A stretch of 5,803 bases of DNA from Flavobacteriales bacterium. Lineage in GTDB: Bacteria > Bacteroidota > Bacteroidia > Flavobacteriales > UBA7430. The position numbers and the translations under genes were made by a program. Positions 1-5,803 of this stretch are shown here, piece after piece. The notes beneath the pieces were generated by a model. It saw only the letters and a list, made by a program, of their open reading frames with translations, did no database searches and was not told the DNA's origin. The first letter of the stretch is position 1. Each line of letters opens with the position of its first letter. The stretch is from the NCBI GenBank assembly GCA_002685115.1, contig NYWQ01000103.1:1-5803 (forward strand), in the 5' to 3' direction.

Positions 1-149
1 AAATAATCAATGTTCAAAACATCAGAATTAGTCATTATTCTATAATTAAAAACATATTTAATAATCCATAAACAGCTTCTACCCTCAACAACCCAAAGAT
101 GCCAAATTCTATACAGACAGATTGATTAGAAGTAAATACGTTCAATGAA

Positions 150-176
150 TCGTATTATTTTTATTAAATAATATGA
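150..176 (+). other. AT-rich stem-loop in the upstream region
   Basis: Positions 150-160 pair with 166-176 to give an 11-bp stem with one G-U pair around the 5-nt loop TTATT. The core arms are ATTATTT and AAATAAT. No T-tract follows on the plus strand, so it is not a classical intrinsic terminator in that direction. It could be the end of a transcript from an upstream gene, an operator-like dyad, or chance symmetry in AT-rich DNA. Confidence 0.25.
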
Positions 177-260
177 GTAGCGAAATAATCACAATCAAAT
201 ATATAAATATTTACTAATTAAATAAATAAAGATGGTCTAATTTATGAATTGCATTATACT

Positions 261-268
261 TATATTTG
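261..268 (+). promoter_or_regulatory. Bacteroidota-type -7 promoter element
   Basis: TATATTTG matches the Bacteroidota sigma-factor -7 consensus TAnnTTTG exactly and ends 22 nt before the ATG at 291, which suits a short leader. No good TTG -33 element lies at the usual spacing; the nearest TTG (249-251) is too close. In DNA this AT-rich a chance match is possible, but the position before the first gene of a tight operon supports it. Confidence 0.45.
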
Positions 269-290
269 ATAAATAATTTGAAAATCAAAA

Positions 291-785
291 ATGATGAAAG
301 AAAAGTTATTCGTCTTAATTTTCATAAGCTCACTTAGTCTTGTAGCTCAAGAAAAATTAAACGTTTTCCCCTCAGTAGACATTAAAAATATTGAAGGAAA
401 AATTATAAATACTGATGAATTTGACAATGGTGGCAAACCAATAATTGTTAGCTTTTGGGCTACATGGTGCAAGCCATGTGCAAAAGAATTAGACGCCATA
501 AGTGAGGTTTATGATGAGTGGCAAGATGAAACGGGAGTAAAACTACTAGCTATTTCTATAGATGACGCAAGAAATACGGCTAAAATAGCCCCTTTTGCGA
601 ATGGAAAAGATTGGCCTTATGAGGTTTATTTAGATGCTAATAGCGACTTAAAACGTGCCTTAAACGTTAATGCAATTCCGCATACCTTTTTGCTTAATGG
701 TAAAAAAGAAATTGTTTGGCAACACACCTCTTATTTTGATGGGGATGAAGATGAATTGTTTGAAGAAGTTCAAAAACTACACTAA
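291..785 (+). CDS. Secreted TlpA-family thioredoxin (thiol-disulfide oxidoreductase)
   Basis: The 164-residue product has an N-terminal signal peptide (about residues 1-19, ending LSLVA before Q20) and then a thioredoxin fold of the TlpA/AhpC-TSA type. The active site is WCKPC (C60, C63) within the run SFWATWCKPC, and the cis-proline loop is NAIP (P130) followed by the usual HTFLL strand. C60 and C63 are the only cysteines, as expected for a simple dithiol-disulfide reductase. The fold predicts a periplasmic protein that reduces protein disulfides, perhaps on cytochrome c maturation or other envelope substrates; the substrate cannot be read from the sequence. ATG codons occur at 291 and 294 and either may start translation. 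The leader is A-rich without a Shine-Dalgarno sequence, which is normal in this phylum. It is the first gene of the operon, 6 nt before the DUF6029-like gene, and that context suggests its client may be an outer-membrane protein made by the same operon. Confidence 0.93.
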   Translation: MMKEKLFVLIFISSLSLVAQEKLNVFPSVDIKNIEGKIINTDEFDNGGKPIIVSFWATWCKPCAKELDAISEVYDEWQDETGVKLLAISIDDARNTAKIAPFANGKDWPYEVYLDANSDLKRALNVNAIPHTFLLNGKKEIVWQHTSYFDGDEDELFEEVQKLH

Positions 786-791
786 AAAACT

Positions 792-2435
792 ATGAAAAAG
801 ATTTTTAGTTTTTTACTTCTCTGCTCGAGTATTGTCTATGGGCAAAACGGTCAATTGAGTGGTAACTTTCAAAGCGATTTTCAACTCTACCTGGAAGATC
901 AGGCGTTGGACTTTAACCTAGAGAATCCAAGCTCGGGGTTTCCTAGAGAAAGATTCCTCACTAATGGCTTTGCAAATATTATGTACAACAGCACTAATTT
1001 TACGGCTGGAATGAGGTATGAATCTTACCAAAATGCTCTTTTGGGGTATCCATCTGGCTACAAAGGAGAAGGAATAACGTACCGATACGCTCAATTTTCG
1101 AACCATGGCTTAGATGTAACCGTTGGTAATTTTTACGAACAATTTGGTAGTGGAATGATTCTTCGTGCCTATGAAGAGCGAAACCTAGGCTACGACAATG
1201 CTTTTGATGGTATACGGTTAAAATACTCACCCGCTAAAGGAATTTACTTAAAATCTTTAGTTGGAAGACAGCGTTTATTTTTCGATAAAGGAGAAGGAAT
1301 TGTAAGAGGTTTTGACGCAGAATTCAACGTAAACCAAATCATCACTAAAATTTCCGAGTCTAAAACTCAAATAACGCTTGGAGGAAGTTTTGTAAGTAAG
1401 TTTCAGAGTGACTTAAATCCATCTTACAACTTACCAGAAAATGTTGGCTCTTGGGCAAGTAGAATGAGTTTGAACCGTGGGAAATGGAATTTTAACTCAG
1501 AATATGTTCACAAATACAACGACCCATCTGCGGTAAATAACTACATCTACAAAACGGGGAATGCCTTGTTACTCAGTGGTAGTTATTCTAAAAGAGGACT
1601 TGGTTTGTCTTTAGATGCAAAACGCATAGACAATATGGACTACCGATCGGAGCGAGACCAAAACCTTCAAAATCTAATGATTAATTACTTGCCTGCATTA
1701 ACAAAACAGCACGCTTATGCTCTGGCTACAATATATCCTTACGGAACAATAACTACCGGAGAGATGGGTCTTCAGGCAGAATTGAATTACAAAGTTAAAA
1801 AGGGATCTAAACTGGGTGGAAAATACGGAATGGGCGTATTGGCTAACTTTTCGAATGTATTTGCCATAGATAAGCAGCAAATTAACGATTCTACACAAAT
1901 AAGCACAAGTGGAACCCTAGGGTATACTTCAGATTTTTTTAAAGTAGGAGATGAAAAATACTTTCAAGAATTTAGTATAGAGCTCTCTAAAAAAGTAACT
2001 AAAAAACTAAAACTAATAGGATCCTACATTAATACCGAATACAACAGTGCTGCAATTGTTGGATATAAGTATAGTGGGATGATTTTCGCTAGTATTTTTG
2101 TTTTGGAAACGCAATACAAGATCAAATCAAAACATTCCATAAGAACAGAAATTCAACACCTAAGTACAAAACAACATGAAGGAAATTGGTTTATGGCCTT
2201 AGCTGAATACACTATTTCTCCTCATTATTTCTTTGCGCTGCAAAACCTGTACAATTATGGCAATGATTACAAAAAATTGAACTACCCTACCCTATCGGCA
2301 GGCTACAACAAAGGCACTTCTAGATTTGCTTTGAGTTACGGAAAACAAAGAGCAGGTATTTTTTGTGTAGGTGGGGTTTGCAGAAATGTACCTGCTTCAA
2401 ACGGATTAAGTTTAAACATAACCAGTAGTTTCTAA
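792..2435 (+). CDS. DUF6029-like predicted outer-membrane beta-barrel protein
   Basis: The 547-residue product starts with a signal peptide (MKKIFSFLLLC..., probable cleavage near YGQ18) and continues as a chain rich in Gly, Tyr, Asn and Ser with alternating hydrophobic residues, ending in Phe (ITSSF), all typical of an outer-membrane beta-barrel. The N-terminal half (for example the GNFYEQFGSGMILRAYEERN region around residues 112-131) resembles the Bacteroidota family DUF6029, which to my knowledge has no assigned function; this is recall, not a search. The mature chain has only two cysteines, C525 and C530 (CVGGVC), close to the last strands. The gene sits between two genes for CxxC thioredoxin-like proteins (gaps of 6 and 4 nt), so the pair could form a disulfide handled by them. 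The size would fit a barrel of moderate to large size; a porin, transporter or assembly role is equally open. Confidence 0.82.
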   Translation: MKKIFSFLLLCSSIVYGQNGQLSGNFQSDFQLYLEDQALDFNLENPSSGFPRERFLTNGFANIMYNSTNFTAGMRYESYQNALLGYPSGYKGEGITYRYAQFSNHGLDVTVGNFYEQFGSGMILRAYEERNLGYDNAFDGIRLKYSPAKGIYLKSLVGRQRLFFDKGEGIVRGFDAEFNVNQIITKISESKTQITLGGSFVSKFQSDLNPSYNLPENVGSWASRMSLNRGKWNFNSEYVHKYNDPSAVNNYIYKTGNALLLSGSYSKRGLGLSLDAKRIDNMDYRSERDQNLQNLMINYLPALTKQHAYALATIYPYGTITTGEMGLQAELNYKVKKGSKLGGKYGMGVLANFSNVFAIDKQQINDSTQISTSGTLGYTSDFFKVGDEKYFQEFSIELSKKVTKKLKLIGSYINTEYNSAAIVGYKYSGMIFASIFVLETQYKIKSKHSIRTEIQHLSTKQHEGNWFMALAEYTISPHYFFALQNLYNYGNDYKKLNYPTLSAGYNKGTSRFALSYGKQRAGIFCVGGVCRNVPASNGLSLNITSSF

Positions 2436-2439
2436 ACCT

Positions 2440-3309
2440 ATGATGACTCTAAAAAAATACCTATTATTAGTACTCGCTGTTGGTTACTCTTTTAACTCTT
2501 GCGATGTTATTGAAGAGCCTTTTTTGGTTGAAAAAGGAGTGGAGTGCGATTTTTGTGATGCCTTTATTTTTCCGACTCAAGAAAATTATGTTAAGAAAGT
2601 ACTTCTAGAAGATTATACCGGACATACTTGCGGAAATTGTCCTCGTGCAGCAGAAAAAGCGGATGAACTCAAAGAAACTTACCAAAATCAATTGGTTGTT
2701 ATGGCAGTACATGCTGGCTGGTTTTCTAACAGTTCGAATTCTTATCCAACTGATTTTACAACAGATTTAGGTGATTCTTGGAACGAACACTTTGGCAATA
2801 GCCAAGCTGGAAACCCGAATGGAATGATAAATAGAATTGATTTCCCATCTTCACATATATTTCAGTACACTCAATGGGAACAAAAAATAGTAGAACAACT
2901 TGAAGAAGATCCAATCGTTGGACTGCAAATAAAAAGCAGTTATGACAGTCTCCTTAATGTAATATGTATTGATGTTCAAACTAAAATATTAAGCAGCCTT
3001 TCTAATGAAATAAATATTACAGTCGTTTTATTAGAAAATAAAATTATCTCTAAACAAACAGATTACGCTGCAGAAAATGACTACATCGAGGATTACGAAC
3101 ACAAGCATGTTCTTAGAAAAGGGCTGAACGGTGCTTGGGGAGAACCAATAGGTGATGGATTACACACCGTTGGTCAATTATACACACACCGCTTTTGTGT
3201 TGACAAGAATGCCGATTGGAATGCTTCGAACCTGACTGTGGTTGCATATGTTAGTAACCCTGAAACCTATGAAGTACTACAAGCTGAAGAAATACATTTA
3301 ATAGACTAA
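2440..3309 (+). CDS. Omp28-like lipoprotein with thioredoxin-type CxxC motif
   Basis: The 289-residue product has a lipoprotein-type N-terminus: basic residues, a hydrophobic core (YLLLVLAVGYSF) and Cys21 after NS, followed by acidic residues (CDVIEE) that may favour surface export in Bacteroidota. Residues about 53-95 match the start of Omp28-related proteins: VLLEDYTGHTCGNCP, with a CGNC centre (C64, C67) at the place of a thioredoxin active site, then a VVMAVHAGWF strand. A GNPNGMINR loop (residues 124-132) falls where the thioredoxin fold places its cis-proline. The C-terminal half (about 160-289) is beta-rich. A second CxxC (C36-DF-C39) lies before the thioredoxin-like domain. Omp28 was named from an outer-membrane protein of Porphyromonas gingivalis, and the family's biochemical function is poorly defined. 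ATG codons lie at 2440 and 2443. The gene begins 4 nt after the DUF6029-like gene and is 1 nt from the next. Confidence 0.88.
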   Translation: MMTLKKYLLLVLAVGYSFNSCDVIEEPFLVEKGVECDFCDAFIFPTQENYVKKVLLEDYTGHTCGNCPRAAEKADELKETYQNQLVVMAVHAGWFSNSSNSYPTDFTTDLGDSWNEHFGNSQAGNPNGMINRIDFPSSHIFQYTQWEQKIVEQLEEDPIVGLQIKSSYDSLLNVICIDVQTKILSSLSNEINITVVLLENKIISKQTDYAAENDYIEDYEHKHVLRKGLNGAWGEPIGDGLHTVGQLYTHRFCVDKNADWNASNLTVVAYVSNPETYEVLQAEEIHLID

Positions 3310-3310
3310 A

Positions 3311-3904
3311 ATGAAAAAAGTATTTTTACTAACCGCACTGCTTTGCAACCTTAGTTTATTCGCTCAAAAATTTGAAGCTGGATTTGTAGGTGGGTTTAGC
3401 GCAAGTCAAATTTCTGGTGATGGACTTGCTGGATTTGATAAAGGTGGAGCCAGATTAGGTGCTTACATTTCATACCCACTTAAAAATAAAAGAATAAATT
3501 TTGAAGTAGGCATGCAATACTTACAAAAAGGGAGTAAAGAACCAAGTGGAGAACGTGGAATATCTAATTACAACATGAACTTGCATTATGTAGAAGTGCC
3601 TTTTACTGTAAATTACAGCTTAAAAAGCGGATTGCTTTTAGAAACTGGAATTGGTGCAGGCGTATTGGTAAATTATACCGAAGAAAATGCAAACGGCACA
3701 TTACTTGGTGAAAGCCCAAACACATTGGCCTTAGATTTTTTATGTGGAATTCAATATCAATTGTTTGAGCAATTAAAAATCAATGTCAGATATGGAAATT
3801 CAATTACCCCAATCCGAAAAGAGTCAGTTGAAAATAGCTTAGAGAACAAAGACTGGTATTCGTCTCTAGTAACCTTTGCATTAATGTATAAAATAAGCCG
3901 ATAA
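3311..3904 (+). CDS. PorT-family-like small outer-membrane beta-barrel protein
   Basis: The 197-residue product has a signal peptide (MKKVFLLTALLC..., cleavage likely at FAQ19) and a short barrel of about eight amphipathic strands. The opening GFVGGFSASQISGDG and the later strands (FEVGMQYLQKGS, LHYVEVPFTVNYSL, LLLETGIGAGVLVNY, LKINVRYGNSITPI) are the usual pattern of the 'outer membrane protein beta-barrel' domain (OMP_b-brl_2) found in proteins annotated as PorT family. True PorT is a type IX secretion component, but this domain is widespread and most members are uncharacterised, so I do not call it porT. The start is 1 nt after the stop of the Omp28-like gene, and its stop overlaps the ubiX start by 1 nt (TAATG), so it is almost surely translated from the same mRNA. 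It may be an accessory to the larger barrel upstream; that is inference. Confidence 0.85.
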   Translation: MKKVFLLTALLCNLSLFAQKFEAGFVGGFSASQISGDGLAGFDKGGARLGAYISYPLKNKRINFEVGMQYLQKGSKEPSGERGISNYNMNLHYVEVPFTVNYSLKSGLLLETGIGAGVLVNYTEENANGTLLGESPNTLALDFLCGIQYQLFEQLKINVRYGNSITPIRKESVENSLENKDWYSSLVTFALMYKISR

Positions 3905-4464
3905 TGAAACCAAAAATTGTAGTTGCTATAACTGGTGCAAGTGGATCAATTTATGCGAAAGTATTGTTAGACAAACTATTGCTTTACAAAGATCAAATTG
4001 ATAGAGTTGCCATTGTGATGTCAAAAAACGCCAAAGATGTTTGGGAGTTTGAGCTGGGAACAAAATCTTACGAAGACTACCCCTTTGAAACCTTCGAAAA
4101 AGACGACTTTATGGCTCCTTTTGCTTCGGGCTCTGCACAATTTAAAAAAATGATTGTAGCGCCATGCTCCATGGGTTCTTTGGCTAGAATAGCTGCGGGA
4201 ACATCTGATGACTTAATATGTAGAGCAGCAGATGTTATTTTAAAAGAAAGAAGACAGCTGATACTTGTGACTAGAGAATCACCCTTAAATCTAATTCATA
4301 TAAACAACATGAAGACGCTAACGGAGGCAGGAGCAATGATACTACCCGCTACGCCATCGTTCTATTCAAGACCTAAAACATTTGAGGAGCTCGCATTAAC
4401 TGTAATTGACAGAGCTATAGATGCGATTGGGATAGAACAAGACACCAAACGTTGGCAAAGCTAA
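3904..4464 (+). CDS. ubiX: Flavin prenyltransferase UbiX
   Basis: The 186-residue product is full length for UbiX, a cytoplasmic enzyme that joins dimethylallyl phosphate to reduced FMN to make prenylated FMN, the cofactor of UbiD-family decarboxylases. The family signatures are all present: the FMN-binding ITGASGS at residues 9-15, VAPCSMGSLARIAAG (85-99), SDDLICRAADV (101-111), and KERRQLILVTRESPLN (114-129) containing the Lys and Arg-Glu pair (R124, E125) that correspond to conserved active-site residues. Y154 and R170 probably match the other conserved phosphate-binding residues. It has no signal peptide, unlike the four genes before it, and its ATG shares one base with the preceding stop, suggesting translational coupling. 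No ubiD partner is in the window. Flavobacteriia use menaquinone, so the role is probably supplying cofactor to a UbiD-like decarboxylase elsewhere rather than ubiquinone synthesis. Confidence 0.96.
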   Translation: MKPKIVVAITGASGSIYAKVLLDKLLLYKDQIDRVAIVMSKNAKDVWEFELGTKSYEDYPFETFEKDDFMAPFASGSAQFKKMIVAPCSMGSLARIAAGTSDDLICRAADVILKERRQLILVTRESPLNLIHINNMKTLTEAGAMILPATPSFYSRPKTFEELALTVIDRAIDAIGIEQDTKRWQS

Positions 4465-4514
4465 ATATTAGAACACAAAACCCTATTAAACATACGAAGG
4501 ACAATAAATATAAA

Positions 4515-4522
4515 TAATTTCG
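4515..4522 (+). promoter_or_regulatory. Weak -7-like promoter element before the small gene
   Basis: TAATTTCG differs from the Bacteroidota -7 consensus TAnnTTTG by one base and lies 30 nt before the ATG at 4553. I see no TTG -33 element at the right distance. The 88-nt gap after ubiX, unlike the tight spacing inside the operon, suggests that the small gene has its own promoter, and this is the best candidate. Confidence 0.22.
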
Positions 4523-4552
4523 TTTTATCGAAGTAAATAAAATAATAAGCAA

Positions 4553-4738
4553 ATGTTAAAACTGTGCAAAAGAGTCTTACGTAAAGTAAGTTTTAATCAT
4601 TTTTTATTTCAAAAAGAATTGATCAAATCAATTAAATGGATCAATAAAGCTGAAGCTAAAACACTAAGAAATTGGTGCTTAAAAAATTATAGCGCACAAT
4701 ATGGAAAACTGATACATGAAACTTTTGAAGCTATTTGA
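4553..4738 (+). CDS. Small basic protein of unknown function (61 aa)
   Basis: The predicted product is 61 residues, strongly basic (many Lys), and has no signal peptide or membrane segment. It seems mostly helical, with the pattern LFQKELIKSIKWINKAEAK followed by LRNWCLKNY and a C-terminal KLIHETFEAI. The arrangement 'KEL-K-I-W-(acidic/basic)-L--WC' reminds me of short uncharacterised proteins in other Flavobacteriia, but I cannot verify this without a search, and I know of no function. The start ATG follows an A-rich leader (AATAATAAGCAA), which suits this phylum. It follows ubiX by 88 nt and converges on ruvB. Its stop codon (4736-4738) lies inside the left arm of an inverted repeat. It is the only plausible reading frame filling the 4465-4786 gap, which supports it being real. 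Confidence 0.6.
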   Translation: MLKLCKRVLRKVSFNHFLFQKELIKSIKWINKAEAKTLRNWCLKNYSAQYGKLIHETFEAI

Positions 4739-4782
4739 GCTAAAAAGCGTACTTAAATTGCCACAAAAATAGTTAGCTCAAA
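4734..4782. repeat. Inverted repeat between convergent genes, possible terminator
   Basis: TTTGAGCTAA (4734-4743) is exactly complementary to TTAGCTCAAA (4773-4782), giving a 10-bp stem with a 29-nt loop. It lies between the end of the small gene and the end of ruvB, where a bidirectional terminator is expected. The left arm includes the TGA stop of the small gene. The stem is short in G+C, the loop is long, and no clean T-tract follows on the plus strand, so termination is only a suggestion. Confidence 0.4.
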
Positions 4783-4786
4783 AGGA

Positions 4787-5803
4787 TTAAAATAAATTGT
4801 AATCATTGCTATTGTGATATACTCTTCCCAAGTGCTTATATGCCGCCTCGGTTGCCATTCTTCCCCTTTGAGTTCTTATTAGATACCCTTCCTGAATCAA
4901 GTATGGCTCGTAAACTTCTTCTAAGGTTGCCGCTTTTTCGCTAACTGCAGTTGCGATAGTGCCTACCCCTACAGGGCCACCTTTAAATTTATCTATAATA
5001 GTTTCTAGAATGAAAATATCCATTTCGTCAAAACCCTTTTTATCAACCTTAAGGGCATCTAATGCTAAATTAGTTATTGGTATGTCTATTTTACCAGAGC
5101 CTTTAATTTGAGCAAAATCTCTAACTCTACGCAATAGGGCGTTGGCAATTCTGGGTGTTCCTCTACTTCTACCAGCAATTTCAGAAGCCGCAGCATACTC
5201 AATAGGTACCTCTAGTATACCAGCAGACCGATCAATGATCTGAGACAATAGCTGAGTATCGTAATACTCCAAACGACTGTTAATACCAAAACGAGCTCTT
5301 AAAGGAGCTGTAAGTAACCCAGATCGGGTGGTAGCACCAATTAGAGTAAAAGGATTTAAGGTTATTTGTACAGAACGAGCATTGGGGCCAGATTCTATAA
5401 GAATGTCTATCTTAAAATCTTCCATAGCCGAGTATAGGTATTCTTCAACTACAGGAGACAATCTGTGAATTTCGTCAATAAAAAGCACATCTCTTTCGCC
5501 AAGATTTGTAAGAAGGCCTGCCAAATCTCCGGGCTTATCTAATACAGGTCCAGAGGTAATCTTAACATTTACACCCAATTCATTAGCTATAATGCCAGCT
5601 AAAGTTGTTTTCCCTAAACCCGGAGGGCCATGAAGAAGAACATGATCCAGAGCATCGCCTCTTTGATTTGAAGCAGTAACAAAAATCTCTAAGTTATCTA
5701 CTACCTTCTTTTGACCAGAAAAATCATCAAAGGCAGCAGGACGAAGTTTAATTTCAAATGTATTTTCCTCGTCGTTTAAATTTTCTGAAGTAGAATCCGA
5801 ATA
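4787..5803 (-). CDS. ruvB: Holliday junction branch-migration ATPase RuvB (5' end outside window)
   Basis: Reading leftward from the window edge, 338 residues are visible up to a TAA stop at 4787-4789. RuvB is the hexameric AAA+ motor that, with RuvA, drives branch migration of Holliday junctions in recombinational repair. Visible signatures, numbered from the first visible residue, are the N-terminal [12 protein letters not shown] (20-31), Walker A GPPGLGKT (59-66; bases 5606-5629), Walker [10 protein letters not shown] with D110-E111, sensor 1 region [18 protein letters not shown] (156-173), sensor 2 [17 protein letters not shown] (215-231), and the C-terminal winged-helix domain with [16 protein letters not shown]. 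Family members are about 335-345 residues, so only a handful of N-terminal residues and the start codon are missing beyond position 5803. The TTG codon at 5576-5578 is an internal Leu downstream of Walker A, not the start. No frameshift or missing catalytic residue is seen. It converges on the small gene and is unrelated to the operon. Confidence 0.98.
   Translation of the reverse strand, partial: YSDSTSENLNDEENTFEIKLRPAAFDDFSGQKKVVDNLEIFVTASNQRGDALDHVLLHGPPGLGKTTLAGIIANELGVNVKITSGPVLDKPGDLAGLLTNLGERDVLFIDEIHRLSPVVEEYLYSAMEDFKIDILIESGPNARSVQITLNPFTLIGATTRSGLLTAPLRARFGINSRLEYYDTQLLSQIIDRSAGILEVPIEYAAASEIAGRSRGTPRIANALLRRVRDFAQIKGSGKIDIPITNLALDALKVDKKGFDEMDIFILETIIDKFKGGPVGVGTIATAVSEKAATLEEVYEPYLIQEGYLIRTQRGRMATEAAYKHLGRVYHNSNDYNLF

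Larger units (their letters stand above)
1..290. other. AT-rich intergenic region upstream of the envelope operon
   Basis: I see no convincing gene here. The stretch is very AT-rich, has stops in every frame, and the longest ATG-started reading frame I noted on the plus strand is only 14 codons (173-217). It holds a possible stem-loop at 150-176 and a promoter-like element at 261-268, described separately. It is probably the 5' regulatory region of the operon that starts at 291. The neighbouring gene to the left lies outside the window, so its orientation is unknown. Confidence 0.6.

Noticed and set aside
196..203. TATATTTG on the minus strand as a divergent promoter
   Set aside because: It matches TAnnTTTG, but no -33 element is seen, no leftward gene is visible in the window, and such a match is expected by chance in a region this AT-rich.
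173..217. 14-codon reading frame in the upstream region as a leader peptide
   Set aside because: Very short, AT-driven composition, no supporting attenuator structure and it ends well before the likely promoter at 261-268.
918..1230. Open frames on the minus strand (918-1106 and 1000-1230) within the DUF6029-like gene
   Set aside because: They lie wholly inside a strong plus-strand coding region, overlap each other, and show no recognisable domain; they are shadows.
1698..1898. Minus-strand open frame of 66 codons within the DUF6029-like gene
   Set aside because: Wholly antisense to a well-supported gene, with an odd Cys/Ser-rich composition typical of antisense translation.
3311..3904. Calling this gene porT, a type IX secretion component
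   Set aside because: The small-barrel domain is shared by many unrelated outer-membrane proteins, and no other type IX secretion gene is nearby.
4517..4534. Small hairpin (ATTTCG/CGAAGT) after ubiX as a terminator
   Set aside because: The stem is only about 6 bp with a G-U pair, and no T-tract follows; too weak to support.
5576..5578. TTG as a start codon for ruvB
   Set aside because: The frame continues without a stop to the window edge, and the Walker A motif GPPGLGKT lies before this codon, so it is an internal leucine.

Overview
The window looks like a low-GC chromosomal segment from a member of the Bacteroidota, most likely Flavobacteriales. The signs are signal peptides ending in 'AQ' or 'GQ', an Omp28-type lipoprotein, a DUF6029-like outer-membrane protein, a PorT-family-type small beta-barrel, A-rich leaders without Shine-Dalgarno sequences, and a perfect Bacteroidota-type -7 promoter element (TAnnTTTG) before the first gene. 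No mobile element, CRISPR array, tRNA or rRNA was recognised.

Layout. Positions 1-290 are AT-rich and non-coding, with a possible stem-loop (150-176) and a likely promoter (261-268). Positions 291-4464 hold five tightly packed plus-strand genes with gaps of 6, 4, 1 and -1 nt, almost certainly one operon. They encode a secreted TlpA-type thioredoxin, a DUF6029-like predicted outer-membrane barrel, an Omp28-like lipoprotein with a thioredoxin-type CGNC motif, a small PorT-family-like beta-barrel, and the flavin prenyltransferase UbiX. After an 88-nt gap comes a 61-residue basic small protein (4553-4738). A 10-bp inverted repeat lies between it and ruvB. The Holliday-junction helicase gene ruvB is convergent on the minus strand and runs off the right edge, lacking only its extreme N-terminus.

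How the genes may work together. The first four products are all predicted to be exported. Two carry thioredoxin-type CxxC centres, and the large barrel between them has exactly two cysteines in its mature chain, as a C-x4-C pair near its C-terminus. This suggests an envelope thiol-redox or outer-membrane maturation module, though no function is shown by sequence alone. UbiX is cytoplasmic and makes prenylated FMN for UbiD-type decarboxylases; no UbiD is present here, so its place in the operon may be only co-transcription. RuvB is housekeeping. The DUF6029 locus with its redox neighbours is the least-described part of the window.
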